Source of the DNA: Candidatus Pelagibacter sp.
GTDB taxonomy: Bacteria > Pseudomonadota > Alphaproteobacteria > Pelagibacterales > Pelagibacteraceae
Direction of reading: 5' to 3'
Assembly: GCA_028225715.1 (NCBI GenBank)
Contig: JAOIXS010000012.1
Location: 1 to 32,908, forward strand
DNA length: 32,908 bases
Below the pieces are notes generated by a model. That model made no database searches and was not told the origin of the DNA. It was given only the letters and a program-made list of their open reading frames with translations. Made by a program: the position numbers and the translations under genes. Shown here one piece after another: positions 1-8,701 of the stretch (the first letter of the stretch is position 1; each line of letters begins with the position of its first letter).

Positions 1-104
1 CCTGGTTTTCCATTTATAGGTAGAAGCTCTTTTGCAAAAACACTAGTTAGTGGTAGTAGTCTAGTCCCAAGACCAGCTAAAGGAATTATAGCTTGTTTAA
101 TCAT
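1..104 (-). CDS. galU: UTP--glucose-1-phosphate uridylyltransferase (GalU-like), N-terminal fragment
   Basis: The reverse strand from an ATG at 104 encodes about 34 residues that run off the left edge. They begin [20 protein letters not shown] and continue to a [10 protein letters not shown] segment. This is the N-terminal nucleotide-binding signature of GalU-type nucleotidyltransferases (AGLGTR loop, then a K-E-x-LP-x(3)-KP motif), which make UDP-glucose from UTP and glucose-1-phosphate for envelope glycans. The gene is divergent from panC, with 34 bp between the chosen starts. Related sugar nucleotidyltransferases such as RfbA share the first motif, but KELLPI is closer to GalU. Only the first tenth or so of the protein is visible, so substrate specificity is inferred. 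Confidence 0.8.
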   Translation of the reverse strand, partial: MIKQAIIPLAGLGTRLLPLTSVFAKELLPINGKP

Positions 105-138
105 ATAAATGTTTTACTTATTAATATTCTTATTACAA

Positions 139-951
139 ATGAAATTAATAAAATTAAAAACTGATTTAATTAAGGCAATTGAGTTTGATAAAAGATTAGG
201 TTTTGTCCCAACAATGGGAAGTTTACATGAAGGTCACAAAAAATTAGTCAAAACATCACAAAAAAAATGCAAAAAAACATTAGTAAGTATTTTTATTAAT
301 CCAACTCAATTTGATAATAAAAAAGATTTTAAAACATATCCAAAAAACTTAAAGAAAGATTTGAATTACCTTAAAATACTTAAAGTTGACTACGTATATT
401 TACCAACAGTTAAACAAATTTATTGGAAAAAAAATGATAAAATTAAGTTAAATAAATTACAAAAAATATTGTGTGCAAAATTTAGAAAAGGACATTTTGA
501 AGGTGTGCTTGATGTTTTGGATCGTTTTATTGAATTAATTTCTCCACAAAAAATGTTTATGGGTGAGAAAGATTTTCAACAATTTTTCTTAGTAAAAAAT
601 TTTATTGAAAATAAGTACAATACCAAAGTTTATGTATGTAGAACAATTAGGAATAAGAAAAAGTTAGCTTTGTCTTCAAGAAACTCTTTATTAAATAAAC
701 AAAGTTTTACTGCATCAGAAATAATTACAAAAAAATTACTAAAATTAAAAAAAGAGATCGTTAAAAATACAAAAAATTACAAAAAATTAATATTTAATTT
801 TAAGAAAGAACTATCTAAAAACTTTGATATTAGAATTGAATATTTGGAATGTAGAAATACGCACAATTTAAGTACCAATATTTTAAACAAACCTTTTAAA
901 CTTTTTGTGGCTTACTATATCGATAACGTCCGATTAATTGATAATTTTTAG
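139..951 (+). CDS. panC: Pantothenate synthetase (pantoate--beta-alanine ligase)
   Basis: PanC joins pantoate to beta-alanine using ATP, via a pantoyl-adenylate, in the last step of vitamin B5 synthesis. Using the ATG at 139 gives 270 residues, slightly short for the family. Visible signatures are the PTMG plus H-x(2)-H adenylylation motif at 24-33, NPTQF at 54-58, GHF at 118-120, GEKDFQQ at 142-148 and LALSSRN at 176-182; the C terminus ends RLIDNF. The catalytic motifs are intact, although the stretches between them are divergent and lysine-rich. An in-frame ATG at 109 would add a hydrophobic decapeptide that family members lack, so 139 is preferred. No panB, panD or panE is nearby. The TAG stop overlaps the convergent mgtE stop. 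Confidence 0.92.
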   Translation: MKLIKLKTDLIKAIEFDKRLGFVPTMGSLHEGHKKLVKTSQKKCKKTLVSIFINPTQFDNKKDFKTYPKNLKKDLNYLKILKVDYVYLPTVKQIYWKKNDKIKLNKLQKILCAKFRKGHFEGVLDVLDRFIELISPQKMFMGEKDFQQFFLVKNFIENKYNTKVYVCRTIRNKKKLALSSRNSLLNKQSFTASEIITKKLLKLKKEIVKNTKNYKKLIFNFKKELSKNFDIRIEYLECRNTHNLSTNILNKPFKLFVAYYIDNVRLIDNF

Positions 952-2321
952 AGAAAATATGCACTAACACCAAGAAATGAAACGAAACCAATAACATCAG
1001 TAATAGTTGTTACAAATACGCTTGATGCAATAGCAGGATCAATATCCATTTTTTTTAAAGTAATAGGTACTAAAATTCCAAATAATCCTGCAACAATCAT
1101 TGTAACTATCATTGACATAGAAATTATTAGAGAAAGTAGAGAATCTTGAAACCAAACTTGAACTACTAAAGCACTTATTATTGCAAATATAATACCATTT
1201 AAAATACCAATATTAAATTCTTTTAAAATATTTTGTGTAAAGTTATTTTTTGTTAAATCGTTTGTTGCTAATGTTCTTACAGTAACAGCCAAAGTTTGCA
1301 TTCCAGCATTACCACCCATAGAAGCAACAATTGGCATAAGAAATGCAAGGACAACCATTTGTTCAATTGTTGCACCAAATAAACTAATAACCCACGTTGC
1401 AAGAAATGCTGTAAATAAGTTTAATAAAAGCCAGTTGAATCTTCTTCTAGTTTTCTTAAAAACCCCATCAGTAATTTCTTCATCCCCTACCCCAGCTAAT
1501 CTCAGAGCATCTTCCTCAGCTTCTTCTTTTAATACAGTTAGGACATCGTCATACATGATCATACCAACTAATTTATTTGATTTGTCAACAACTGCTGCTG
1601 AATTTAAGTTGTAGTTTTCAAATACGTTACCAACTTCCTCTTTGTCCATATCAACAGGAATAAGTAGTTGAGATTCTGACATAATAGAAAGCATTTTAGC
1701 TTCCCTCGAAGTGGTTAAAACTTTTGACGATGGAACAGTTCCAATTGGTTTAAAACCTTCATCTATGATAAAGATTTCTAGAAATTCCTCAGGTAAATCT
1801 TTATTTTCTCTTAAATAATCAATTGTTTGACCAACAGACCAATTGCTAGGAATGGCCGTAAACTCACGTTGCATTATTCTAGCAGCTGTGTCTTCCGGAT
1901 AACTTAAGCTTTCTAGTAAAGCAAATCTATCTTTTGGGGGTAAGGAGCTTAATATTGTATTCTTATCTTTTTCATCGACATTTTCTAAAATTGTTATCGC
2001 ATCATCAGACTCAAGGTTTTTTAAAAGTCTAACAATAGTATCAGGTGATAGATAAGCTATAATTTCAGACTGTACTGACTCGTTTAATTCAATAAAAACT
2101 TCTGGATCAATATTAAAATTATTAAGTTTTATTAAACTTTCTCTGTCATTTTGACCAAGATGTTCAATAATATCAGCTGCATCAGCTGGGTGCATCTCAT
2201 TAAAAGAATTAGTAATAAATTGAGCATCATTATTAGCTATCTTAGAAGTAACAACTTTTATGTACTCTTTATTAAACTCAAAATTAACTTTTTTATCTTT
2301 TATTTTTTTTATTAAAGACAT
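948..2321 (-). CDS. mgtE: Magnesium transporter MgtE
   Basis: This is a 457-residue inner-membrane Mg2+ channel/transporter with the full family layout. A cytoplasmic N domain carries the [12 protein letters not shown] motif (44-55). A tandem CBS pair (about 145-265) senses intracellular Mg2+. A connecting helix leads to about five membrane segments from residue 295 to the end. The pore signature [11 protein letters not shown] (330-340) and the TDVIGF motif (441-446), whose Asp corresponds to the Mg2+-selectivity residue of the family, are both present. The length is normal for MgtE. The gene is divergent from lipB across 61 bp that contain a palindrome, and its stop codon overlaps that of convergent panC. 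Confidence 0.95.
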   Translation of the reverse strand: MSLIKKIKDKKVNFEFNKEYIKVVTSKIANNDAQFITNSFNEMHPADAADIIEHLGQNDRESLIKLNNFNIDPEVFIELNESVQSEIIAYLSPDTIVRLLKNLESDDAITILENVDEKDKNTILSSLPPKDRFALLESLSYPEDTAARIMQREFTAIPSNWSVGQTIDYLRENKDLPEEFLEIFIIDEGFKPIGTVPSSKVLTTSREAKMLSIMSESQLLIPVDMDKEEVGNVFENYNLNSAAVVDKSNKLVGMIMYDDVLTVLKEEAEEDALRLAGVGDEEITDGVFKKTRRRFNWLLLNLFTAFLATWVISLFGATIEQMVVLAFLMPIVASMGGNAGMQTLAVTVRTLATNDLTKNNFTQNILKEFNIGILNGIIFAIISALVVQVWFQDSLLSLIISMSMIVTMIVAGLFGILVPITLKKMDIDPAIASSVFVTTITDVIGFVSFLGVSAYFL

Positions 2322-2342
2322 AAATTTACCTATAAATCAATT

Positions 2343-2375
2343 TTGCACTAATAGTGCATAATAAAAATAATACAA
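2343..2375. promoter_or_regulatory. Divergent mgtE/lipB promoter region with a 15-bp palindrome
   Basis: A perfect hyphenated palindrome, TGCACTA-A-TAGTGCA, lies at 2344-2358 in the 61-bp gap. On the plus strand TTGCAC (2343-2348), 17 bp, then AATAAT (2366-2371) is a possible lipB promoter. On the minus strand TTGTAT (2375-2370), 16 bp, then TATTAG (2353-2348) is a possible mgtE promoter. The palindrome would overlap the lipB -35 and the mgtE -10, as expected of an operator. The promoter matches are only moderate in such AT-rich DNA; the palindrome itself is exact. Confidence 0.35.
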
Positions 2376-2382
2376 TTTATAA

Positions 2383-3003
2383 ATGAATATAGAGATTAAA
2401 AAGTCAATAAAACCAATAAAATATGAAGATGCAATAAAACTCCTTGAGGAAAGATTATTGGAGATAAACAATGGTCAAAAAGAGGATTTAATATGGATCT
2501 TAGAACATCAAGAGGTTTATTCAGCAGGTACCAGTTATAAAGAAAAAGAAATTCTTAATAAAAATATAAAATTAGTAAAAACAAACCGTGGAGGAAAAAT
2601 TACTTATCATGGTCCAGGTCAATTGATTTGTTATTTTGTTATAGATTTAAAAAAAAGAAAAAAGGATATTAGGAAATTTATAACTTTAATTGAAAAGACA
2701 ATTATTGATAGCTTATCAAAATTTAAAATTAAAACATTTGGGGATCCAAAAAATATTGGTATTTGGACTAACCATAATGGCAAGATTAATAAAGTTGCAG
2801 CAATAGGAGTAAGGGTAAGCAAATGGATAGCTTATCATGGGTTTGCAATAAATATTAATAATGATCTTTCAAAATATAAAAACATTATTCCATGTGGTAT
2901 TTCAGATAAAGGTGTAATCAATCTTAAAGAAATTAAAGATCAAGACTATAAAAATTTAGACAAAATTATTATTGATACGTTTTCTAAAAATTTGGAAATC
3001 TAA
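2383..3003 (+). CDS. lipB: Octanoyl-[acyl-carrier-protein]:protein N-octanoyltransferase LipB
   Basis: LipB moves an octanoyl group from acyl-carrier protein to the lipoyl domains of 2-oxoacid dehydrogenases and glycine cleavage H protein, the first step of lipoate synthesis; LipA then adds sulfur. The 206-residue product has the family signature [12 protein letters not shown] at 69-80. The catalytic Lys-Cys pair is Lys137 (in KVAAIG) and Cys171 (in IPCGI), with the conserved YHGFAIN segment at 151-157. The length is typical. The gene starts 61 bp from divergent mgtE, and its last 20 bp overlap the 3' end of convergent rluC. No lipA is in the window. Confidence 0.96.
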   Translation: MNIEIKKSIKPIKYEDAIKLLEERLLEINNGQKEDLIWILEHQEVYSAGTSYKEKEILNKNIKLVKTNRGGKITYHGPGQLICYFVIDLKKRKKDIRKFITLIEKTIIDSLSKFKIKTFGDPKNIGIWTNHNGKINKVAAIGVRVSKWIAYHGFAININNDLSKYKNIIPCGISDKGVINLKEIKDQDYKNLDKIIIDTFSKNLEI

Positions 3004-3898
3004 GTCTTTTTGTCTTTAAAAGTTTTTTAAAATAATCTGGTAATAATGCTGTGTAGGTATATTTTCTATCATTAATCATAAATTTAATTTGATATGAATG
3101 AAGCATTAAATTTTTATTTATTGCTTTATCTGTGTTGCTAAATTTATATTTTTGATCCCCATAGATTGGGCATCCTACAGCATAAAGTTGTTTTCTTAAT
3201 TGATGTTTTCTTCCTGTGATTGGTTTCATTTCAACTAGACTGCATATAGAATTTTTATCTAATACTTTGTAAAGTGTTCTAGCTTTTTCAACTACCTCTC
3301 TATCATTGTCATATCTAGTTAAATCATCATTCCACTCACCAGAGTCTTTTTGTAATTCTCCATGGCATATAGCTAAGTAAGTTTTATGAACTTTTCTAAG
3401 TCTAAATAAAGAGGTTAATAACTGAGCAGATTGTCTGTGCTTTGCCATAATAAAAACTCCAGATGTATCTTTGTCAAGTCTATGTACGGAAAATGGTTTT
3501 GTGTCTTGAAAAATTTCACTACGAGCAAATATATCTACAAGATTTTTTTTAGATTTAGTTCCACCTTGAACTGAAATACCAGAGCTTTTATTAAGAACAA
3601 TGAAATCATCATTATTATCAATTATTAATTCTTCATTCTCTTTAATAACTTCTTCTGAAGGTACAAATTTAATTGTCTTTTGAACAATTGTTTCTTTAAA
3701 ATCAAAGTTGAATAAATCTATAATGTCACCTGTCTTAATTTTATGAGAACTTTTTATTTTTTTATTATTGATTTTAACTTTTCCACTTTTTAAACTTTTT
3801 TCAATTAAACCTTGGGGGTAATTGCCAAGGTTATTACGTATCCATCTATCAATACGCATATCGTTAAACGTTGAATCAACGTTAAAAGACTTTTTCAT
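2984..3898 (-). CDS. rluC: 23S rRNA pseudouridine synthase, RluC/RluD family
   Basis: The 304-residue protein has an N-terminal S4-type RNA-binding domain (about residues 13-63, including [13 protein letters not shown]) followed by the RsuA/RluA catalytic domain. The HRLDKDTSG motif at 139-147 contains the catalytic Asp142, and a GRKHQLR motif follows in the C-terminal half. The S4 plus RluA layout fits RluC or RluD; I favour RluC (U955/2504/2580 in E. coli numbering), but RluD is not excluded. It begins 24 bp after rplQ on the same strand, so it is probably the last gene of the alpha operon. Its stop lies inside the end of convergent lipB. Confidence 0.85.
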   Translation of the reverse strand: MKKSFNVDSTFNDMRIDRWIRNNLGNYPQGLIEKSLKSGKVKINNKKIKSSHKIKTGDIIDLFNFDFKETIVQKTIKFVPSEEVIKENEELIIDNNDDFIVLNKSSGISVQGGTKSKKNLVDIFARSEIFQDTKPFSVHRLDKDTSGVFIMAKHRQSAQLLTSLFRLRKVHKTYLAICHGELQKDSGEWNDDLTRYDNDREVVEKARTLYKVLDKNSICSLVEMKPITGRKHQLRKQLYAVGCPIYGDQKYKFSNTDKAINKNLMLHSYQIKFMINDRKYTYTALLPDYFKKLLKTKRLRFPNF

Positions 3899-3922
3899 GA
3901 TGATATGATTTTATATAAAAAA

Positions 3923-4372
3923 TTAAGCAGTAGCTAATTTTTTCTCTTCAGTTTTATCTTTTGCTGTATCTTTTGCTGTATCTTTTTTCTTTCTATCGAC
4001 TCTTTTTGCCTCAACATCTCTATCTACAAATTCTATTACAGCCATAGGTGCATTGTCACCATATCTAAAGCCAGCTTTGATAATTCTTGTATAACCACCA
4101 TTTCTTGCTTCATATCTTTTTGACAACGTTTTTTTTACTTTATTTGCAGATGTTATGTCTTGTAATTTAGACATTAACATTTTTGTAGTTTGCAGAGTTT
4201 CTTTTTTTCCTAAAGTTATAATTTTATCAGCTTGAGGTTTTAAGAATTTAGCTTTTGGAAGTGTTGTAGTGATCTGTTCATATTTTATTAAAGAATTAAG
4301 CATATTCTTCAATAAAGCTTTTCTATGTTCAGAAGTTCTATTTAACTTCTTATTAGCCATTCCGTGTCTCAT
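3923..4372 (-). CDS. rplQ: 50S ribosomal protein L17
   Basis: L17 is a large-subunit assembly protein. The N-terminal core is canonical (MRHG then KLNRTSEHRKALLKNM) and is followed by the IxTTLPKAK and YTRIIKAGFRYGDNAPMA segments. Residues from about 125 to 149 form a low-complexity Lys/Asp/Thr/Ala tail with the tetrapeptide KDTA repeated, encoded by a 12-bp tandem repeat. At 149 residues the protein is longer than E. coli L17 (127) because of this tail. The start overlaps the rpoA stop by one base (TAATG), which suggests translational coupling. Confidence 0.97.
   Translation of the reverse strand: MRHGMANKKLNRTSEHRKALLKNMLNSLIKYEQITTTLPKAKFLKPQADKIITLGKKETLQTTKMLMSKLQDITSANKVKKTLSKRYEARNGGYTRIIKAGFRYGDNAPMAVIEFVDRDVEAKRVDRKKKDTAKDTAKDKTEEKKLATA
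3956..3986 (-). repeat. 12-bp tandem repeat in the rplQ tail
   Basis: The unit ATCTTTTGCTGT (plus strand) is present about 2.6 times, starting at 3956, 3968 and 3980. It encodes repeated KDTA in the dispensable-looking C-terminal tail of L17. The 12-bp period keeps the reading frame, so copy-number slippage would lengthen or shorten the tail without breaking the gene. Confidence 0.8.
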
Positions 4373-5400
4373 TAGATCTGCTCCTCTAACTTTTTAGACA
4401 TCTCAGCTATATTTTCTGGTGGCCAGTTTGGTATTTCCATACCTAAATATAAAGACATACCAGTTAAAACTTCTTTTATTTCATTAAGTGATTTTCTTCC
4501 AAAGTTAGGGGTTCTGAGCATTTCACCTTCTGACTTTTGAACTAGATCTCCAATGTAAATAATATTATCATTTTTAAGACAATTCATAGAACGCACAGAT
4601 AATTCAAGTTCATCAACTTTTCTTAATAAATTCTTATTGAATTCAGGCTCAGATGAAACTTCTTTTACTGGTGCTTCAACAGGTTCATCAAAATTAACAA
4701 ACATATTTAGTTGATCTTGGAAAATTCTGGCAGAATAAGCAACAGCATCTTCAGCTGAAATTGATCCATTAGTTTCAACTTCCATAATTAATTTGTCGTA
4801 ATCCAAGGCTTTTCCTTCCCTAGCTGTACTTATAGAATACGAAACCTTCTTAACCGGACTATACAAAGAATCTATAGCAATTAACCCCAAAGGTGGCTCT
4901 TCTGGTTTATTCATCACTGCAGGAACGTATCCCTTACCTGTTCCAACATTCATTTCCATATGGAAATGTGTATTTTCATCCAAATTACAAATAACTAGAT
5001 CAGGATTTAAAATTTCAATATCAGTAACTGGAGCTATGTCAGAAGCTTTAATTTCTCCAGGACCTTTAGCATCTAAAATAAGTTTTTTAGTACCATCTGA
5101 AGAGCTTTTTAGGGCCAATGATTTAACGTTTAAAACTATATCAGTAACATCTTCTCTAACACCTTTGATAGATGTAAATTCATGTAAAACACCATCAATT
5201 TGAATTGAAGTTACAGCAGCACCTCTGATTGATGAAAGTAAAATTCTTCTTAAAGAATTACCTAAAGTTAAACCGTATCCTTTTTCTAAAGGTTCTGCGA
5301 TAATTTTTGCATGTGATTTGTCATCACTAATTTTAACATCTAATTGAGCTGGTTTAATTAATGCTTTCCAATTTTTAGCATTTACATTTAAACTTTCCAT
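4372..5400 (-). CDS. rpoA: DNA-directed RNA polymerase subunit alpha
   Basis: The alpha subunit dimerises to nucleate RNA polymerase assembly and contacts UP elements and activators. The 342-residue protein has an N-terminal assembly domain with [20 protein letters not shown] near residue 40, a linker around 235-260, and a C-terminal domain with VRSMNCLK at about 269-276. That segment aligns with E. coli VRSANCLK, which carries the DNA-contacting Arg265. [15 protein letters not shown], the helix-hairpin-helix region, follows. The length is slightly above E. coli (329). The gene sits 3 bp after rpsK and is coupled to rplQ. rpsD, which precedes rpoA in E. coli, is absent. Confidence 0.98.
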   Translation of the reverse strand: MESLNVNAKNWKALIKPAQLDVKISDDKSHAKIIAEPLEKGYGLTLGNSLRRILLSSIRGAAVTSIQIDGVLHEFTSIKGVREDVTDIVLNVKSLALKSSSDGTKKLILDAKGPGEIKASDIAPVTDIEILNPDLVICNLDENTHFHMEMNVGTGKGYVPAVMNKPEEPPLGLIAIDSLYSPVKKVSYSISTAREGKALDYDKLIMEVETNGSISAEDAVAYSARIFQDQLNMFVNFDEPVEAPVKEVSSEPEFNKNLLRKVDELELSVRSMNCLKNDNIIYIGDLVQKSEGEMLRTPNFGRKSLNEIKEVLTGMSLYLGMEIPNWPPENIAEMSKKLEEQI

Positions 5401-5403
5401 TTA

Positions 5404-5856
5404 TTAAACTCTCCTTTTTTTTGGTGGTCTTACGCCGTTATGTGGCATTGGTGTTGTATCTTTTATTGAAAGAATCTTAAATCCTCTCGCTTGTAAAGCT
5501 CTTAATGCAGTTTCTCTTCCAGAACCAGGTCCTTTAACTTCAACTGATAAAGTTTTCATTCCATATTCTAAAGCTTTAGATGCAGCAGAATCTGCAGCAA
5601 TTTGTGCAGCATAAGGTGTTGATTTTCTTGAACCTTTAAAACCTTTTTGTCCAGCTGATGCCCAAGAAATTACATTTCCATTAGTATCTGCAATTGAAAT
5701 TATTGTATTATTAAAAGTAGACTGTACGTAAGCGATACCATTAAGAACATTTTTTTTTATTTTCTTTTTTTTTGAATAAGAACTTTTCTTAGATTTTTTA
5801 TCAACTTTTTTTTCTACAACAGCTTCTTTATTCTCAACTTTATCTACTTTAGCCAT
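5404..5856 (-). CDS. rpsK: 30S ribosomal protein S11
   Basis: S11 binds the 16S rRNA platform near the Shine-Dalgarno helix. The core from about residue 38 is canonical ([19 protein letters not shown], then [13 protein letters not shown]), and the protein ends with [11 protein letters not shown]. At 150 residues it exceeds E. coli S11 (129) because of a Lys/Glu/Val-rich N-terminal extension of roughly 25 residues before the KKKKIKKN segment. That extension has no in-frame ATG after residue 1, so the long form is the supported one. It lies 7 bp after rpsM. Confidence 0.97.
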   Translation of the reverse strand: MAKVDKVENKEAVVEKKVDKKSKKSSYSKKKKIKKNVLNGIAYVQSTFNNTIISIADTNGNVISWASAGQKGFKGSRKSTPYAAQIAADSAASKALEYGMKTLSVEVKGPGSGRETALRALQARGFKILSIKDTTPMPHNGVRPPKKRRV

Positions 5857-5863
5857 AAATTAA

Positions 5864-6247
5864 TTATTTTTTAAGTGGAGTTAATTTTTTACCAGCAATT
5901 GCGATTGCTTTACCTTTTCTAGTTCTTGCATTACATCTTGTTCTTTGTCCTCTAACAGGAAGTTTTTTTCTATGTCTAGATCCTCTATAGCACGCAAGGT
6001 CAATTAATCTTTTAATAGTTAAAGAATAATCTCTTCTAAGATCTCCTTCGACTTTAAAGTTTGCATCAATGTATTCTCTAATTTTTAAAATATCTTCGTC
6101 AGTAAGTTCGTTAATTCTTTTTGCTTTAGGAATTTCTAAAGAAGTACAAATTTGGCTAGAAAATTTATCACCAATACCATAGATGTACGTTAGTCCTATG
6201 TGGACAAGTTTGTTTTGCGGAATGTTTACACCTGCTATACGAGCCAT
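5864..6247 (-). CDS. rpsM: 30S ribosomal protein S13
   Basis: S13 lies in the head of the small subunit and contacts the A and P site tRNAs and L5. The sequence opens [13 protein letters not shown], has the helix-two-turn-helix region with LTYIYGIG, and ends with the rRNA-binding run [24 protein letters not shown]. The 127 residues compare with 118 in E. coli. It is the first gene of the alpha-type cluster, 55 bp after adk, and the gap holds a good promoter match. Confidence 0.98.
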   Translation of the reverse strand: MARIAGVNIPQNKLVHIGLTYIYGIGDKFSSQICTSLEIPKAKRINELTDEDILKIREYIDANFKVEGDLRRDYSLTIKRLIDLACYRGSRHRKKLPVRGQRTRCNARTRKGKAIAIAGKKLTPLKK

Positions 6248-6270
6248 ATTTTTGAGAATAAATTTAGCCT

Positions 6271-6298
6271 TTTATATAAGAAGATGTTCTAAAGTCAA
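6271..6298 (-). promoter_or_regulatory. Candidate promoter of the rpsM-rpsK-rpoA-rplQ-rluC cluster
   Basis: On the minus strand TTGACT (6298-6293), a 16-bp spacer, then TATAAA (6276-6271) matches the sigma-70 consensus at 5/6 and 5/6. It lies in the 55-bp adk-rpsM gap, one of the few large gaps in the block. Transcription would start about 15-20 nt before the rpsM ATG at 6247, leaving no room for the pseudoknot leader that S4 binds in E. coli. This is inferred from consensus only; low GC raises the chance of false -10 matches, but the -35 is unusually good. Confidence 0.5.
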
Positions 6299-6302
6299 CG
6301 TC

Positions 6303-6944
6303 TTAAACCTTAAGAATTTCATTGATTTTATTGGTTATTTGATCAATTTCACCTGCACCATCGATTTCTGTGAAATTTGAATTTTTTGAATAGAAATCTA
6401 ATACTGGTTTTGTAGAAGACATGTAAGTGTCGTATCTAGAAATAACAATATCAAGATTGTCATCTTTTCTTTTCTTTAAATGTTCAACACCACAAGGGTG
6501 AAGCTCTATTTGTTCTTTATTAAAATATTCATTTAAAGTCATATTGCACTTTTCACAGGTCATTCTACCCATAATGCGTTTTTCAATGGTGTCTCTTGAA
6601 ACATTTAAAAATATAGTGTGCCCTATTGTTTGATTAAACTCATTTAATATGACCTCTAAATTAACAGCTTGATCAACATTTCTTGGGTATCCATCAAAAA
6701 TAATTCTATCTCTATATTTTAGATTAGTTAGAGATTGTCTCAATAAGGTATTTACAATTTCATCTGAAACAAATTTTCCATTAGAAATCAACTTTTCAAT
6801 ATCAGTACCAAGATCAGTTTTAGATTTAACTTCATCTCTCAATAGGTTTCCCGTTGATAATTGAAAGTAATTATATTTTTTAACAATAGATTGAGCTTGT
6901 GTCCCCTTACCTGCTCCTGGAGGACCAAAAAGAATTATATTCAC
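6303..6944 (-). CDS. adk: Adenylate kinase, long (zinc-type LID) form
   Basis: Adk interconverts ATP plus AMP with two ADP in the cytoplasm. The P-loop GPPGAGKGTQ is at 7-16, the AMP-binding region includes QLSTGNLLRDE (28-38), and DGYPRN is at 84-89. The LID is the long type, with Cys130-x2-Cys133 and Cys151. The fourth ligand position, usually Cys or Asp, is Glu154 here, with His155 beside it. The 213-residue length is standard. A position between secY and rpsM is normal in alphaproteobacteria. It starts 4 bp after the secY stop. Confidence 0.97.
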   Translation of the reverse strand: MNIILFGPPGAGKGTQAQSIVKKYNYFQLSTGNLLRDEVKSKTDLGTDIEKLISNGKFVSDEIVNTLLRQSLTNLKYRDRIIFDGYPRNVDQAVNLEVILNEFNQTIGHTIFLNVSRDTIEKRIMGRMTCEKCNMTLNEYFNKEQIELHPCGVEHLKKRKDDNLDIVISRYDTYMSSTKPVLDFYSKNSNFTEIDGAGEIDQITNKINEILKV

Positions 6945-6948
6945 TTAG

Positions 6949-8229
6949 TTATTTTCCGAATTTTGTTTTTTTAATTAATTGCTCATATTGAGAGCTCATT
7001 AATCTAGTTTGTATTTGCGTAACAGTATCAATTGCCACCACAACAACAATTAAAATAGAAGTACCACCTAAATAAAAAGGTATTGGATAATTGGCAATTA
7101 AAAATTCTGGCATTAAACAAACTAATGTTAAATATAGTGCACCAATTGTTGTAAGTTTTGTTACAATTTTATCAATATACAAAGCTGTATTTTCACCCGG
7201 TCTAATCCCAGGAACAAAACCACCATATTTTCTTAAATTATCAGCAGTCTCAGTTGGATTAAATGTTATTGATGTATAGAAAAAAGTAAAAAATATTATA
7301 CCAGAAGCATAAAGCAGCATGTAAAGAGGTTGTCCTTGTGTAAAGTATGAACTTAAATTTAAAAATGTGTCATTGTCTGAAAAACTAAAATTAGAAAAAG
7401 TTACAGGCAATAATAATAAAGCTGATGCAAAAATTGCCGGAATAACACCAGCTTGGTTAATTTTTAAAGGTAAATGAGAAGATTCACCACCATACATTTT
7501 ATTTCCCATTTGTCTTTTAGGGTAATTTATTAAAATTTTTCTTAATGCTCTTTCCATGAAAACAATGAACATTATTGTTGCAACTAATAATACAAAAATT
7601 CCAATAATCATAATTGTAGATACTGCACCGGTTCTACCAAGCTCGAATGTAGTAACTAAAGCACGTGGAATTTCAGCAACAATACCAGCAAATATAATCA
7701 ATGAAATACCATTGCCGATACCTCTTTGTGTTATTTGTTCACCAAGCCACATTAAAAACATTGTGCCAGCAACAATGGTTGATACTGCTGTTACAGTAAA
7801 AAATAGCCCTGGATTAATAACTAAATCAGGAGAAGATTGTAGGCCTATTGATAGTCCATAACCTTGAACAAGAGCCAGTAACACGGTTCCGTACCTTGTG
7901 ATCTGAGTTATTTTTGCTCTTCCAGTCTCACCTTGTGCCTTTAAATTTTTAAAATAATCAGAAACACCAGTTAACAACTGCACTATAATTGAAGATGAAA
8001 TATAAGGCATAATTCCAAGTGCAAATATAGCCATTCTACTTACAGCCCCACCTGAAAAAACGTTAAACATTCCAAGTAATCCTTTTTGATTACCACTCAT
8101 CATTGTTTGTAATTGCTCAGGGTCAATGCCTGGAATTGGCACAAAAGTACCAAATCTATAAACTGCTAAAATAAATATTGTAAAGATTATTCGATTTTTA
8201 AGATCATTAGTTTGAGAAGATGAGCTCAT
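6949..8229 (-). CDS. secY: Preprotein translocase subunit SecY
   Basis: SecY forms the protein-conducting channel of the inner membrane with SecE and SecG. The 426 residues show about ten hydrophobic segments, the plug and first-helix region (FVPIPGID and FNVFSGGAVSRMAIFALGI), the QRGIGNGISLIIFAGI segment before helix 5, and the cytoplasmic loop YPKRQMG that contacts SecA and the ribosome. The FVPGIRPGENTALYI segment near residue 345 is also characteristic. The gene is 10 bp after rplO. Its partner secE lies far upstream in the same strand block. Confidence 0.98.
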   Translation of the reverse strand: MSSSSQTNDLKNRIIFTIFILAVYRFGTFVPIPGIDPEQLQTMMSGNQKGLLGMFNVFSGGAVSRMAIFALGIMPYISSSIIVQLLTGVSDYFKNLKAQGETGRAKITQITRYGTVLLALVQGYGLSIGLQSSPDLVINPGLFFTVTAVSTIVAGTMFLMWLGEQITQRGIGNGISLIIFAGIVAEIPRALVTTFELGRTGAVSTIMIIGIFVLLVATIMFIVFMERALRKILINYPKRQMGNKMYGGESSHLPLKINQAGVIPAIFASALLLLPVTFSNFSFSDNDTFLNLSSYFTQGQPLYMLLYASGIIFFTFFYTSITFNPTETADNLRKYGGFVPGIRPGENTALYIDKIVTKLTTIGALYLTLVCLMPEFLIANYPIPFYLGGTSILIVVVVAIDTVTQIQTRLMSSQYEQLIKKTKFGK

Positions 8230-8239
8230 AATATCTTAA

Positions 8240-8701
8240 TTATTTTTTTAATTGTATTGTTCCGCCAGCTTTCTCTAATTTTTCTACAGCGGATTTAGAG
8301 ATTAAGTCAGCTTCGATATTAACTTTATCTTTAATTTCACCTGTACCTAGTATCTTTAATTTTTGAGAATTTTTATTAATCAATTTAAGCTTTTTAAGTA
8401 ATGCTATGTTAATTACATCACCAGAATTGATTGTTTTTTCAGTTATAAAAGTTTGAATTTTTTCCAAGTTCATTATTGCAATAATAGCTTGGTATCTCTT
8501 AATAGCATTAAAGCCTCTTTTAGGTAATCTTCTATATAAAGGCATTTGACCACCTTCAAAAGCTTTAATAGCTACACCAGATCTGGATTTTTGACCCTTA
8601 ACACCTCTACCAGATGTTTTTCCTTTTCCTGAACCAATACCTCTACCAACTCTCAGCTTTTTTTTATATAGAACTTTTCCAGTAGTATTTAATGTAGTCA
8701 T
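8240..8701 (-). CDS. rplO: 50S ribosomal protein L15
   Basis: L15 is a late-assembly large-subunit protein. It has the Gly/Lys/Arg-rich N-terminal rRNA-binding extension (GRGIGSGKGKTSGRG, from residue 19) followed by FEGGQMPLYRRLPKRGF and a compact C-terminal domain ending AGGTIQLKK. The 153 residues are close to E. coli (144). Its start overlaps the rpsE stop by one base, so the rpmD (L30) gene normally found between them is absent. Confidence 0.98.
   Translation of the reverse strand: MTTLNTTGKVLYKKKLRVGRGIGSGKGKTSGRGVKGQKSRSGVAIKAFEGGQMPLYRRLPKRGFNAIKRYQAIIAIMNLEKIQTFITEKTINSGDVINIALLKKLKLINKNSQKLKILGTGEIKDKVNIEADLISKSAVEKLEKAGGTIQLKK

Noticed and set aside
117..135. Direct repeat CTTATTA at 117-123 and 129-135 between galU and panC
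   Set aside because: Seven-base A/T repeats are expected by chance in DNA this AT-rich; no dyad symmetry or promoter fit supports an operator.
109..138. Upstream ATG that would extend PanC by ten residues
   Set aside because: The added hydrophobic decapeptide has no counterpart in PanC, and the ATG at 139 matches the family start.
7556..7861. 101-residue plus-strand open frame with hydrophobic stretches opposite secY
   Set aside because: Mirror of SecY membrane segments; codon constraint belongs to secY.
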